From Paenibacillus glucanolyticus NBRC 15330 (GTDB lineage: Bacteria > Bacillota > Bacilli > Paenibacillales > Paenibacillaceae): a stretch of DNA of 64,000 nt. Below the pieces are notes generated by a model, which did no database searches, was not told the origin of the DNA, and saw only the letters and a program-made list of their open reading frames with translations. Shown in pieces: positions 25,443 through 34,236 of the stretch. Made by a program: the position numbers and the translations under genes. Numbering within the stretch: the stretch's first letter is position 1; every line of letters begins with the position of its first letter. The stretch is from positions 54,087 through 118,086 of the forward strand of contig NZ_BIMC01000020.1 in the NCBI RefSeq assembly GCF_004000885.1. Reading direction: 5' to 3'.

Positions 25443-26132
25443 TCAATCCTCCTCTTTACCTACTAAAATTGAGCCGAGACGCACCCAGGTCGCCCCTTCT
25501 TCTATGGCAACTTCAAAGTCATTGGACATACCCATGGACAATTCAGTCAACGGCGCCAATGTCAGCGCCTGCTCATTCAGCTCATCTCTTAGTTGTCTTA
25601 AACCACGAAATACAGGACGCGTCTGCTCCGCTGACGATTCATATGGAGCCATGGTCATGAGTCCGGTTACCTTTACGTGTGAAAGACTGTTGATTTCCTT
25701 CAAGAACTCGGCTGCTTTCTCAGGAGCCAATCCGTACTTGGATTCCTCGCCCGAGATATTAACTTGCATAAAGGCGGATACCTGAAGGTTCAGCGCTGCA
25801 GCCCTCTTCTCCAGCTCATGGGCTAAGGACAAGCGGTCAAGTGAATGAATATATTGAAATTTATCAATGACATCCCTGACCTTGTTGGTCTGCAGGTGCC
25901 CGATGAAATGCCACGTTCCCCGGTCTCCAAGGGCGTTCCACTTCTCCTGGGCGTCCTGCCAGCGGTTCTCGCCGATATGCCGAAGTCCCTGATCCAGTAC
26001 CGCAGCTGTTTTATCCAAGGAGACATATTTAGTGACCGCAATCATATTCACTTCATTCCGGTCCCTGCCGCTTCTTGCGCAAGCCTCCGTTATTCGCTGT
26101 TCCACCTGATCGATACGTTCCATCAAACTCAA
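25443..26132 (-). CDS. ylmE: YggS-family PLP-binding protein YlmE
   Basis: 229 residues from TTG 26132, which has AGAGGTGAG 9 bases upstream and gives an N-terminus like the family (MSLMERIDQVEQRITEAC). The longer frame to 26249 overlaps pgeF by 109 bases and is rejected. The PLP lysine is in MIAVTKYVS, and HFIGHLQTNKV and GLMTMAP are conserved. The family binds PLP and helps keep its level and amino/keto-acid pools balanced; no catalytic reaction is firmly known. It sits between pgeF and sepF in the ylm cluster. Confidence 0.92.
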   Translation of the reverse strand: MSLMERIDQVEQRITEACARSGRDRNEVNMIAVTKYVSLDKTAAVLDQGLRHIGENRWQDAQEKWNALGDRGTWHFIGHLQTNKVRDVIDKFQYIHSLDRLSLAHELEKRAAALNLQVSAFMQVNISGEESKYGLAPEKAAEFLKEINSLSHVKVTGLMTMAPYESSAEQTRPVFRGLRQLRDELNEQALTLAPLTELSMGMSNDFEVAIEEGATWVRLGSILVGKEED

Positions 26133-26140
26133 GGGACGAC

Positions 26141-26998
26141 TCACCTCTTTCTCATCCCGATCCAACTTGCCATACGACCCGTTGTCCCTCCATCCTTGCG
26201 GTAGGAGAAGAACAGATCGTGATTGCAGCTTGTACACCATGAAGTACATTCGATATGTTCCGCCAATATTCCTGCTTTAATCATAATGTGTCTGTTTATT
26301 TCTTTCAAGTTCAGCATGTATTTTCCGCGTCCCTTGTCGATATACAGGGCTGATTTTGCAGCTTCCTCTGGCGTAAGCCCCCCGAATCCAATATCACGGA
26401 CACGATCCATAACCCGATCATCCACCTCATAGCAGCACTCGCCTATCGACGGACCGATGGCTGTACGAATATTCTGCGGCATGCTGCCATACTCCAGGGC
26501 CATCTTGGCGACCATTTCTTCAGCAATACGGCCTACCGTCCCCTTCCAGCCGGCATGGGCCAAACCGACAGCACCCGAAACGGGGTCCCAAAAATACAAT
26601 GGCACGCAATCCGCATAGAAGGAAGTCAGCAGCACGCCGGGGACATGGGTCACAAGTCCGTCTGTATTTTGAAAGGCCGAGGTCCGATCCAAGCTTCCTC
26701 TGCCTCTGTCCTCTTCATGAACGACACCAATCTGAACGCCATGCACCTGTTCACCACAGGTCCAGTCCTCCAGTGAAAACCCAAGGGACGCAGCGGTTAA
26801 TTTCCGGTTCTCTACAATGTCACCCGGTTCATCTCCGACATGAAAGGCCAAGTTCAGACTGTCATATGGTACCCGGCTAACGCCTCCTTGCCGGCCTGTG
26901 AAACCGGCTGAAATCGCAGCAGCCTCCGTTTCCCTTCCCCATTTTTCCAGCACGAACAGACTCGGTGTCTGCTTCTCCTGACTCACAAACGGTTCCAT
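26141..26998 (-). CDS. pgeF: Polyphenol oxidase / purine nucleosidase-family protein YlmD
   Basis: 285 residues from ATG 26998 (GAGGTG 8 bases upstream). The PgeF/YlmD fold has its zinc ligands in DCVPLYF, LAHAGWKGT and a C-terminal CTSCNHDLFFSYRKDGGTTGRM. Homologues were called laccase-like; later work shows purine nucleoside phosphorylase or deaminase activity, and in E. coli the protein acts on peptidoglycan side products. The stop is 8 bases before the ylmE TTG. The name pgeF is used by homology only. Confidence 0.9.
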   Translation of the reverse strand: MEPFVSQEKQTPSLFVLEKWGRETEAAAISAGFTGRQGGVSRVPYDSLNLAFHVGDEPGDIVENRKLTAASLGFSLEDWTCGEQVHGVQIGVVHEEDRGRGSLDRTSAFQNTDGLVTHVPGVLLTSFYADCVPLYFWDPVSGAVGLAHAGWKGTVGRIAEEMVAKMALEYGSMPQNIRTAIGPSIGECCYEVDDRVMDRVRDIGFGGLTPEEAAKSALYIDKGRGKYMLNLKEINRHIMIKAGILAEHIECTSWCTSCNHDLFFSYRKDGGTTGRMASWIGMRKR

Positions 26999-27068
26999 GA
27001 ACATTTCACCTCTATCCCAGTGTAACAGAAAACATACGCTGGAGACACATCAACCGATTGGCGGCTTG

Positions 27069-27377
27069 TCAGAAGCTGCGCCGATCATGGCGATCCGGGC
27101 GATCCAGATATTCCACCGGCTCCTGATCTTCCGGCATTCTTCGCAGCTCCTCCATCTTGACAAGCACTACATCCGAACCAATCTTCACGATATTCCGCCA
27201 GGGGATGATCAGATCACTCCCGCCGCCAAACAGCCCCATAAACTTTCCGTAACTTGGCACAACAATCGCTTCAATTCGGCCCTGCCGCAAGTCGAGTTCC
27301 AGATCACTGATCTGTCCCAGCCGCTTGCCATCAATGATATTAATAACATCCTTCGTTTGAAAATCGGAAATTTTCAT
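27069..27377 (-). CDS. ylmC: YlmC/YmxH-family PRC-barrel protein
   Basis: 102 residues from ATG 27377 with a GGTGGGG site; the upstream codons to 27416 are not preceded by a site. MKISDFQTKDVINIIDGKRLGQISDLELDL matches the PRC-barrel fold of the YlmC/YmxH group, small proteins often induced in sporulation. IIPWRNIVKIGSDVVLVK is the second half of the barrel. It precedes pgeF by 70 bases and is probably the first gene of the ylm operon after the sigG terminator. Molecular role unknown. Confidence 0.88.
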   Translation of the reverse strand: MKISDFQTKDVINIIDGKRLGQISDLELDLRQGRIEAIVVPSYGKFMGLFGGGSDLIIPWRNIVKIGSDVVLVKMEELRRMPEDQEPVEYLDRPDRHDRRSF

Positions 27378-27513
27378 CTTTTTCCCCACCATTTGATTTT
27401 CAGGTATCATGAGCATTCACACCTTAGATGTATTTGAGGATCGGGCATGCCGTTTACATAAATACCCTCTGTTCAGTATATGAGCCGCATGAGTAAAATA
27501 ACTTACTTAAATT

Positions 27514-27543
27514 AAAAAAACGACCCCTTGAATGGGATCGTTG
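27514..27543 (-). terminator. Terminator after sigG
   Basis: ACGATCCC (minus 27541–27534) pairs with GGGGTCGT (27527–27520), followed by TTTTTT. It lies 26 bases after the sigG stop codon. Confidence 0.88.
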
Positions 27544-27568
27544 TCTTTTCGTTTGATGGCTGGTCTTC

Positions 27569-28351
27569 CTAAGTTTTGACATGCTTCTGCATTTGCTTGA
27601 TCGCTGACTTCTCCAGACGGGACACCTGAGCTTGGGAGATGCCGATTTCATCAGCAACTTCCATCTGGGTCTTGCCTTCATAAAACCGCATGGATAAAAT
27701 CATTTTTTCACGTTGTCCGAGCTTGTGCATCGCTTCCCGGAGTGCGATTTCTTCAATCCAGGATACATCTTTGTTCTTATCATCACTGATTTGATCCATC
27801 ACATAAATCGGATCTCCCCCATCATGATAAATCGGCTCAAACAAGGACACGGGATCTTGAATAGCATCGAGTGCAAAAACAACATCTTCCTTGGGCACAT
27901 TCAGCGCTTCAGAAATTTCAAAAATCGTCGGTTCGCGCGAGTTCGCATTTGTCAGCTGATCCCGGACCTGAAGTGCCTTGTAAGCAATATCACGCAGGGA
28001 TCGCGAGACGCGAATCGGGTTATTGTCCCTTAAGTATCGACGTATTTCTCCGATAATCATCGGTACGGCATAAGTGGAAAATTTAACATTTTGCGACAAA
28101 TCAAAATTGTCGATGGCTTTCATCAATCCAATGCACCCTACCTGAAACAGATCATCAACAAACTCCCCCCGATTATTAAACCTCTGGATGACGCTGAGGA
28201 CCAGTCTCAGGTTGCCATTCACCAGTTTTTCTCGAGCTGATCGTTCATTGTTCTGCTGCAGATTATGGAACAGCTCCCTCATTTCCACATTCGTCAGAAC
28301 CGGCAGTTTTGACGTATCCACACCACAAATTTCAACTTTGTTTCGCGTCAT
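27569..28351 (-). CDS. sigG: RNA polymerase sporulation sigma factor sigma-G
   Basis: 260 residues from ATG 28351 (GGGAGG upstream), the exact length of B. subtilis SigG; the ORF's upstream extension to 28378 is not used. N-terminal TRNKVEICGVDTSKLPVLTN is the sigma-G hallmark. Region 2 has LVLSVIQRFNNRGEFVDDLFQVGCIGLMKAIDNFD and region 4 ends in EVADEIGISQAQVSRLEKSAIKQM. It directs late forespore gene expression. It follows sigE and has its own candidate sigma-F-type promoter, and is terminated by the hairpin at 27514–27543. Confidence 0.97.
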   Translation of the reverse strand: MTRNKVEICGVDTSKLPVLTNVEMRELFHNLQQNNERSAREKLVNGNLRLVLSVIQRFNNRGEFVDDLFQVGCIGLMKAIDNFDLSQNVKFSTYAVPMIIGEIRRYLRDNNPIRVSRSLRDIAYKALQVRDQLTNANSREPTIFEISEALNVPKEDVVFALDAIQDPVSLFEPIYHDGGDPIYVMDQISDDKNKDVSWIEEIALREAMHKLGQREKMILSMRFYEGKTQMEVADEIGISQAQVSRLEKSAIKQMQKHVKT

Positions 28352-28386
28352 GATGACTAACCTCCCAAGGAGAAACATTACTGTAC

Positions 28387-28414
28387 ATTATCTCCGAGGG
28401 GGGTTATTTTATTC
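28387..28414 (-). promoter_or_regulatory. Candidate sigma-F/sigma-G promoter of sigG
   Basis: GAATA (minus 28414–28410) and GGAGATAAT (28395–28387), 14 bases apart, lie between sigE and sigG. The -10 fits the sigma-F pattern GGNNANANT in all fixed positions, and the -35 differs by one base from GYATA. In B. subtilis sigG is transcribed by sigma-F. The spacer is one short. Confidence 0.6.
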
Positions 28415-28428
28415 CTTGGGTTTTCCAG

Positions 28429-29151
28429 TTACACCATCTTGTTGAATTCTTTGCGGAGTCGTTTAATAATTCTCTTCTCCAATCGGGAAATGTAGGATTG
28501 TGAGATTCCAAGCAGGTCTGCCACGTCTTTTTGCGTCTTTTCTTCCCCGTCCTGAAGCCCGAAACGAAGCTCCATAATCATGCGTTCCCTGTCGCTTAAT
28601 TTATCAAGCGCTTTTTGCAGGAGTTTCCGGTCCACCTGTTCTTCAATGTTACGGTAGATGGTGTCATTCTCGGTGCCCAGCACATCGGATAAGAGCAATT
28701 CGTTGCCATCCCAATCGATGTTCAGCGGTTCATCAAAAGAAACCTCGCTTCGCGTTTTGTTATTCCGCCGCAGGTACATCAGTATTTCATTTTCAATACA
28801 GCGCGAGGCATATGTAGCCAGCTTGATTTTTTTCTCCGGGTCAAAAGTATTCACCGCTTTAATCAGTCCGATCGCACCAATCGATACCAAATCCTCGATG
28901 TTAATGCCGGTGTTCTCGAATTTGCGGGCAATGTACACAACCAGACGCAGGTTACGTTCGATCAGCATAGCGCGGGTGGCTGCATCGCCGGAAGGCAGCT
29001 TCTTGAGCAAGAACTCCTCTTCTTCTTTCGTAAGCGGAGGCGGAAGCGCCTCACTTCCTCCGATGTAGTAGATTTCCTGACTCTTCAGGCCTAGTAAAAA
29101 AAGTACGCGGTAATACTGCAGCTGCAATGCTAATCTCCATTTAACGGGCAT
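28429..29151 (-). CDS. sigE: RNA polymerase sporulation sigma factor pro-sigma-E
   Basis: 240 residues, very close to B. subtilis SigE. The N-terminal amphipathic pro-sequence runs to the cleavage site LKSQEIYYIGG: by analogy SpoIIGA cuts between the two tyrosines, about residues 28/29. Region 2 is LRLVVYIARKFENTGINIEDLVSIGAIGLIKAVNTF and region 4 has QKDVADLLGISQSYISRLEKR. It drives mother-cell genes after asymmetric division. AGGAGG precedes the ATG. It lies downstream of spoIIGA, its processing protease, after a 165-base gap, and upstream of sigG. Confidence 0.97.
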   Translation of the reverse strand: MPVKWRLALQLQYYRVLFLLGLKSQEIYYIGGSEALPPPLTKEEEEFLLKKLPSGDAATRAMLIERNLRLVVYIARKFENTGINIEDLVSIGAIGLIKAVNTFDPEKKIKLATYASRCIENEILMYLRRNNKTRSEVSFDEPLNIDWDGNELLLSDVLGTENDTIYRNIEEQVDRKLLQKALDKLSDRERMIMELRFGLQDGEEKTQKDVADLLGISQSYISRLEKRIIKRLRKEFNKMV

Positions 29152-29316
29152 CTCGTATCCTCCTAAACGTTTTCCCGAAGGGACAACATAACTTCGTAAG
29201 TGTAGTCACGGTTTTCCTCGCTTGGCATGATAACTTTCCATAAGAGTTTCAAAGATTACATCAGCATTCCATATAGATTACACGATTCGAAGACTATGAA
29301 AATAGCTTTATCATCG

Positions 29317-30366
29317 TTATCCCGCAGTCTTCGCCTCACCAGATTCAACAAGGCTAGATTCGGTATTCTGTTGTAAAGCTTCCTCCTGAGCAATACCTGC
29401 ATGAGACTTGGGCGTGCCCTCTCCCTCCGTCAAAGCCGGATGGATAATGGCCCGGTATGCCCTGTCGCCGGACAGCGTTCCGCCATCAAGACCAATCAAC
29501 ACTTTGGATGATACGTATTCCAGTCCTCCCAGTTCAATCCGTACCATGTCGGGCTTTAGGGCAAGCATGAATGCGGCCCCCCGGTTGACACCGCGGTACG
29601 GAACTAACCGCAGACGGTCCTGCCAGTCAAATTCCTCTGCCCCCAGCCCCATAATTAATTTGTCCGGTTCCCCCTCCATCAGCTGTTTGCTCCAGCCCTG
29701 GGGCAGATAAGCTTCCCATAGCGCTGCTTCCATCACCATAACGGGCGTGCGCGTCAAGGGATCGCTTAATTGGTTTCCTGTATCGAGCAAACCCACACAG
29801 GAAATTTTGGTGCTGCCAATCCATACGGAGACATCACCTAACAGGGTTTCACGGTTCTCGGTTTTACGTTTCGTGGTCTGAACCGCCTTAAATGCGAATA
29901 CAACTACAAAAAAGGTAATGCATGCAAACCAGAATCCCACCTTCAATTCAAAGGATAGCCCTCCCGATGTCGTATACCATATCCCACTGAACAATTCTCC
30001 CGAATTTTGCACCAGATAATGAAATCCGATAATACCTCCGGCTGCGGCAAAATTCACCATATAAAAAGCTCCCAAATGACGAAGGTAACTCTGCAAGCTT
30101 GCAAATCCAAAAGCAATCCAGAGCATAATCAATGAAAGTCCAAACTTAATGAGAAAGGTGTACAAAAACGACAATTGCGGGACAAACATCATGACAACAT
30201 ACAGTGCGCCTACCACGGAAGATAACACTAGCCTCCACCATCTTGGCTTGACCCTGCGCATCCAGGCGGTTAACGCCAGCAATATGCCGTCAATGACGAG
30301 GTTTGCCAAAAATATGAGATCAATATAAACAACCAGGTTGTTCACCTGCCTAGTCGAAAAATCCAC
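29317..30366 (-). CDS. spoIIGA: Sigma-E processing peptidase SpoIIGA
   Basis: 349 residues by the longest frame. Five membrane segments fill residues 12–160, and the C-terminal cytosolic part is an aspartic-protease domain with the catalytic residue D195 in VGLLDTGNQLSDPLTRTPV and GLDGGTLSGDRAYRAIIHP beyond. It is inserted in the sporulation septum and cuts pro-sigma-E after a signal from the forespore. Its start is uncertain: GTG 30366 has a weak site, while the family begins at the VVYIDLIFLAN helix, where a CTG is preceded by AGGTGA. The C-terminal extension is rich in Glu and Ser. Confidence 0.92.
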   Translation of the reverse strand: MDFSTRQVNNLVVYIDLIFLANLVIDGILLALTAWMRRVKPRWWRLVLSSVVGALYVVMMFVPQLSFLYTFLIKFGLSLIMLWIAFGFASLQSYLRHLGAFYMVNFAAAGGIIGFHYLVQNSGELFSGIWYTTSGGLSFELKVGFWFACITFFVVVFAFKAVQTTKRKTENRETLLGDVSVWIGSTKISCVGLLDTGNQLSDPLTRTPVMVMEAALWEAYLPQGWSKQLMEGEPDKLIMGLGAEEFDWQDRLRLVPYRGVNRGAAFMLALKPDMVRIELGGLEYVSSKVLIGLDGGTLSGDRAYRAIIHPALTEGEGTPKSHAGIAQEEALQQNTESSLVESGEAKTAG

Positions 30367-30411
30367 TTCCGTTATGCTTCTGTTGTTTTCTGGGCAATGG
30401 GAGATGTTACT

Positions 30412-30479
30412 AGTATAAAAAGAATAGAATTCAAAGTCTGTCTAAACCTGTGGGCCGATTACAGACTTTTTTTGTCGAT
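30412..30479 (-). promoter_or_regulatory. Candidate spoIIG promoter with long spacer and Spo0A-like box
   Basis: TAGACA (minus 30444–30439) and TATACT (30417–30412) are 21 bases apart; the B. subtilis spoIIG promoter has an unusual spacer of 22, bridged by Spo0A-P. Upstream, TGTCGAT (plus 30473–30479) differs from the 0A-box TGTCGAA by one base. The 9-bp stem AAAGTCTGT / ACAGACTTT at 30433–30441 and 30461–30469 overlaps the -35. Function by analogy. Confidence 0.5.
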
Positions 30480-30689
30480 GAAGGGCAGTTTTTAGAAACC
30501 GGAGCCAAGAGGACTCTCCGCTCGTCAGTCAACCATCTTGATCTTGGGAAAAAACCTGGGGAATATCCATATGTTACGCAGCGTTTGAGTACCTGAACCT
30601 TTATTCGTGAAAGTGTGACAGCATCAGCACTATTTACTTCTTACTCTCTTATCGATGGGATGTGGTATGGCAAGGCTGTGGAGAAAGAT
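30480..30689. other. Non-coding gap between spoIIGA and ftsZ
   Basis: Together with the promoter region and the ftsZ terminator this forms a 374-base gap. I see no reading frame with a ribosome site and no RNA gene in 30480–30689. In B. subtilis the proteases bpr and bpf genes lie in this interval; they are absent here. Confidence 0.6.
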
Positions 30690-30733
30690 AAAAAAATAAG
30701 CCTGTCTTCATCAGGATGACGAAGCACAGGCTT
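30690..30733 (-). terminator. Terminator after ftsZ
   Basis: AAGCCTGT and CTTC (minus from 30733) pair with GAAG and ACAGGCTT (to 30698), with a one-base mismatch, and run into a T-rich tail (30696–30690). It is 7 bases beyond the ftsZ stop codon. Confidence 0.88.
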
Positions 30734-30740
30734 ATTCGAA

Positions 30741-31868
30741 TTAATCATTATTACGGGAACGATTGCGAAGGAATGTAGGAATATCGAGCTGATCATTGCC
30801 GTTCTGATTGCCAAACGGCTTCAGATTCACATTGCTCTTGTCCGTTGCCTGCTGCTGTTGTTGTTGTTCCCCTTGAGGCATTGCAGGGCGACGTCCAGGA
30901 GGGATCGGTGAAGGTTTGCTCTCAAAGCCGGTAGCGATCACCGTTACCTTGATTTCTTCCTTCATGCTTTCCTCGATAATCGCACCGAAGATCATGTTCA
31001 CTTCCGGATCGGAAGCTGAGGTTACGATCTCGGCCGCTTCATTTACTTCATACAGGGAGAGATTGGCTCCCCCTGTAATATTCATGATAACACCGCGTGC
31101 TCCCTCAATAGAGGTCTCAAGCAGCGGGCTCATAATTGCCTTGCGGGCAGCTTCAGAGGCACGGTTCTCACCGGTAGCCAGTCCAATACCCATCAGCGCG
31201 GATCCGCGTTCTGTCATGATGGTCTTCACGTCGGCGAAGTCAAGGTTGATCAGACCCGGTACTTGGATCAGATCAGAAATGCCCTGAACGGCCTGACGCA
31301 ATACGTTATCAGCTTCTCGGAACGCTTCCAGCATCGGTGTCTTCTTATCCACGATCTCCAGCAAGCGATCATTCGGAATGACGATGAGTGTGTCCACTTT
31401 CTCTTTCAATGCTTCAATGCCAAGCTCCGCTTGGGAAGCACGCTTGCGTCCTTCGAACGTAAACGGACGAGTGACAACCCCAACCGTTAATGCCCCGCAC
31501 TCCTTAGCAATTTCAGCAATGACAGGAGCTGCGCCTGTTCCGGTTCCGCCGCCCATACCAGCTGTAACGAATACCATATCCGCACCCTTCAGGGTGTTCA
31601 TAATCAAATCACGGGATTCTTCGGCGGCCTTCTTGCCGACATCAGGATTAGCGCCAGCCCCAAGGCCGCGAGTCAACTTATCCCCGATTTGCAATTTGTG
31701 TTCGGATTTAGCAAGATGAAGTGCCTGAGCATCCGTATTTACCGTTATAAATTCAACACCCTGCACACCGTTCTCAATCATTCGGTTAACAGCGTTGCTT
31801 CCGCCGCCACCTACTCCGATTACTTTTATTTGAGCCAAGCTATCCATTTCAAAATCGAATTCCAACAT
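30741..31868 (-). CDS. ftsZ: Cell-division GTPase FtsZ
   Basis: 375 residues. The tubulin-type GTP-binding signature GGGTGTGAAP is at 106–115, and the early GVGGGGSNAVNRM loop at 18–30. The core ends about residue 320, a linker with a Gln run (QGEQQQQQQATDKSN) follows, and the conserved C-terminal peptide LDIPTFLRNR, which binds FtsA and SepF, is near 360–369. It forms the Z ring. GGGGGAGATG precedes the ATG. It is the last gene of the dcw unit, 57 bases after ftsA. Confidence 0.98.
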   Translation of the reverse strand: MLEFDFEMDSLAQIKVIGVGGGGSNAVNRMIENGVQGVEFITVNTDAQALHLAKSEHKLQIGDKLTRGLGAGANPDVGKKAAEESRDLIMNTLKGADMVFVTAGMGGGTGTGAAPVIAEIAKECGALTVGVVTRPFTFEGRKRASQAELGIEALKEKVDTLIVIPNDRLLEIVDKKTPMLEAFREADNVLRQAVQGISDLIQVPGLINLDFADVKTIMTERGSALMGIGLATGENRASEAARKAIMSPLLETSIEGARGVIMNITGGANLSLYEVNEAAEIVTSASDPEVNMIFGAIIEESMKEEIKVTVIATGFESKPSPIPPGRRPAMPQGEQQQQQQATDKSNVNLKPFGNQNGNDQLDIPTFLRNRSRNND

Positions 31869-31925
31869 CTAATCCATCTCCCCCTCAATGTGCGTGGATG
31901 GCACGTCCACTGTCGAATGAATCCG

Positions 31926-33209
31926 CTATATAAACTCGCTGAACATCTTTTTCAGGCGTTCAATAAATCCCGGCTTCTGGCTGGTCTCCTGAGTTGCTGC
32001 GACAGGATTTTGCTGCTTCGCGCGGTTCACCGGTTTCTTGCTGTTTCCGCTGCTGTTGTTGCTTCCTCCTGTATTGCGTACACGTACATTCCGGATTGCA
32101 TTATGGAGGATGCCGACTCCGCTGCAGTATCCCGGATCACGAACACCGATAAAATCGGGAACAGCAATCCGTACGGAAGTCGCCAGCTCATTTTGTGCCA
32201 CCTGCAGCACACCAGGCATGGACATAGTGCCCCCAGTAAGTATATAACCACCAGGAAGCTCACTGTAACCCAAGCGTTTAATTTCTTGGCGTACCAATTG
32301 GAAGATTTCCTGAATACGAGGTTCTATGATAGCTGCCAGATCTTCTTGAGTGAACTCCTTGTCCACATTGCTTCCAATTCTCGTCACTTTAAAAGTTACT
32401 TCGGGCGCAGCACTCTCAATCAGTGCGCATCCATACTTCAATTTCACCTTCTCTGCTTGATCCGTCAGAGTTCGCAGTCCATATGCAACATCATTCGTAA
32501 CAAAATCGCCACCAACCGGAAGCGTCGAGGTTGCGGCAATGCTGCCTCCCTCAAACACAGCCAACGTGGTTGAGCCTGCTCCGACGTCCACCAGTACCGA
32601 ACCCATCGTTTTCTCATCCTTCGACAAGGCGAGTTGTCCGGCACCAAGCGGAATTAACACCAGATCCTTCACTTTCAGGCCTGATTTCTCCACGCATCGT
32701 AACAGATTATGTATTGCCGTTTTGGCGCCAGTAATAATCGTCGCTTCTACCTCAAGCCTCACGCCGATCATTCCTCGCGGATCTGAGATTCCTTCCAAAC
32801 CGTCAACTACAAACTGTTTAGCAACCACATCGATAATTTCACGATCAGGTGGAAGCGCCACGACCTCCGCTGCCTTCAGCACGCGGTCGATGTCCTCTTC
32901 GCCAATTTCTCGATCCTCGTTCGATACTGCCACAACTCCATGGCTGGATTGAAGTCCGATATGATTTCCGGAAATGCCGACATATACTTCGGATATTTGA
33001 ATACCGACCATACGCTCCGCATGATCTACAGCGCTGCGAATGGATTGTACGGTCTGGTCGATATCTACAATTGCACCCTTGCGAATTCCCTCCGAGTCGG
33101 CAGATCCAACTCCAATAATATTAAAGGTTCCATTATTAACTTCCCCAATAATAGCACGAACTTTGGATGTACCGATGTCCAAACTAACAATGATGTCATT
33201 GTTGCTCAA
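31926..33209 (-). CDS. ftsA: Cell-division protein FtsA
   Basis: 427 residues, starting at TTG with an AGGAGGTG site 7 bases upstream. It is an actin-like ATPase: DIGTSKVRAIIGEV is the first phosphate loop, LVDVGAGSTTLAVFEGG the second, and GGYILTGGTMSMPGV the adenosine motif. The SHS2-type 1C domain lies between the first two. A flexible linker rich in Asn and Gln is followed by the membrane-binding amphipathic helix KPGFIERLKKMFSEFI at the end. It tethers FtsZ to the membrane and recruits later division proteins. Confidence 0.97.
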   Translation of the reverse strand: MSNNDIIVSLDIGTSKVRAIIGEVNNGTFNIIGVGSADSEGIRKGAIVDIDQTVQSIRSAVDHAERMVGIQISEVYVGISGNHIGLQSSHGVVAVSNEDREIGEEDIDRVLKAAEVVALPPDREIIDVVAKQFVVDGLEGISDPRGMIGVRLEVEATIITGAKTAIHNLLRCVEKSGLKVKDLVLIPLGAGQLALSKDEKTMGSVLVDVGAGSTTLAVFEGGSIAATSTLPVGGDFVTNDVAYGLRTLTDQAEKVKLKYGCALIESAAPEVTFKVTRIGSNVDKEFTQEDLAAIIEPRIQEIFQLVRQEIKRLGYSELPGGYILTGGTMSMPGVLQVAQNELATSVRIAVPDFIGVRDPGYCSGVGILHNAIRNVRVRNTGGSNNSSGNSKKPVNRAKQQNPVAATQETSQKPGFIERLKKMFSEFI

Positions 33210-33423
33210 GCCCTGGCACCTCCTGTTTTTAGCAAATTAATTTGATAATAAAGAATACATTTCTACTTATTCCACACTCGCAGGTCTTTCCCTCTTTTTT
33301 CAACATTTTTTTTACTGCCAACATTTGCTATAACAGGCCGTAAAAGTCATTCAAAAAAGAAGAACCGAAACAAGTTGTCAATACTTTCAATTGTACCATT
33401 TATTCCTATTCCTGAGTAGGGGG

Positions 33424-34179
33424 TTATTGCCCTTCCTCTGACTCTTCTGTAACTTCTTGTTCAAACGGTACATAAGCGTCTGCTTCCAGCATCGTAATCA
33501 CACCCGGCCGCTCCATTTCGGTAACCTGACTCAGGTACTCTACTTTATCCCGAAGCAGGGAAACCGTAGTGATGACTTCGAATTTGGAACGTGTGTACAA
33601 CTTGATCCGGTCCGGGAAGGAGACCGTCGGTGAAGGCATGATTTCCGAGATGTCCGAGGTCAAACTATTGGGAATCTCCGCAAGCACTTCACTTAACATA
33701 GCCTTGTTCGGGTCCGATGGATCCCACTTGGTCAGGATCGGCTTCTCCACGGCGATACCGCTCGCTGTAACAGGAACGGAAGTACCGCTGGCCAGAATCG
33801 CTTGAAGTTCTCCGTTCTCCGACAGCTCATAGGCGACCGTAGGATGCTCCGTAACCGCGATTCGTACCTCACCCGGAAAGCTCTTGACCACTTTAGCCGA
33901 CTTGATGGTTCCCAGACCCACGAGGCGTTCCTGCACATCTTTAGGCTCTACGCTGAAATATTGGTCTCCTATGCGAAGTCCGCTTTGCTTAGTAAGCTGC
34001 TCATTGGTATTAAACGTATTGCCTGTAAAATGAATCTCGGTAACTTGGCTGACCGGCGATCGGAAAAAGAGGATCGTCAGCAGCGCTGCAAACAGCAGCA
34101 AGAGAATCCATATAATTTTCCTGGCTGTTTTCGGTTTGGGCTTGTCCTGCTTAAGGACAGGCATATGTGTCTTGGACAT
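33424..34179 (-). CDS. divIB: Cell-division protein DivIB / FtsQ
   Basis: About 251 residues from ATG 34179, which has GGAGAG 7 bases upstream; ATG 34194 is an alternative. A single membrane helix (KIIWILLLLFAALLTILFF) at about 25–43 is followed by a POTRA domain (VTEIHFTGNTFNTNEQLTKQSGL) and a beta domain, with an acidic Glu-rich tail. With DivIC and FtsL it forms the divisome regulatory complex at the septum. It lies between murA and ftsA. The B. subtilis genes ylxW, ylxX and sbp, which follow divIB, are absent; a 214-base non-coding gap stands there. Confidence 0.93.
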   Translation of the reverse strand: MSKTHMPVLKQDKPKPKTARKIIWILLLLFAALLTILFFRSPVSQVTEIHFTGNTFNTNEQLTKQSGLRIGDQYFSVEPKDVQERLVGLGTIKSAKVVKSFPGEVRIAVTEHPTVAYELSENGELQAILASGTSVPVTASGIAVEKPILTKWDPSDPNKAMLSEVLAEIPNSLTSDISEIMPSPTVSFPDRIKLYTRSKFEVITTVSLLRDKVEYLSQVTEMERPGVITMLEADAYVPFEQEVTEESEEGQ

Positions 34180-34236
34180 ATCCACTCTCTCCATAAAGAC
34201 CTGTTATCCCCTCCTCTGGAGGGGATGCTCAGGACC

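Noticed and set aside
26133..26249. Longer ylmE frame overlapping pgeF
   Set aside because: It would overlap the end of pgeF by more than 100 bases and lacks a site; the family N-terminus fits the TTG at 26132.
33210..33423. A possible gene between ftsA and divIB (position of sbp in Bacillus)
   Set aside because: No frame with a ribosome site; A/T-rich bases and possible promoter pieces only.
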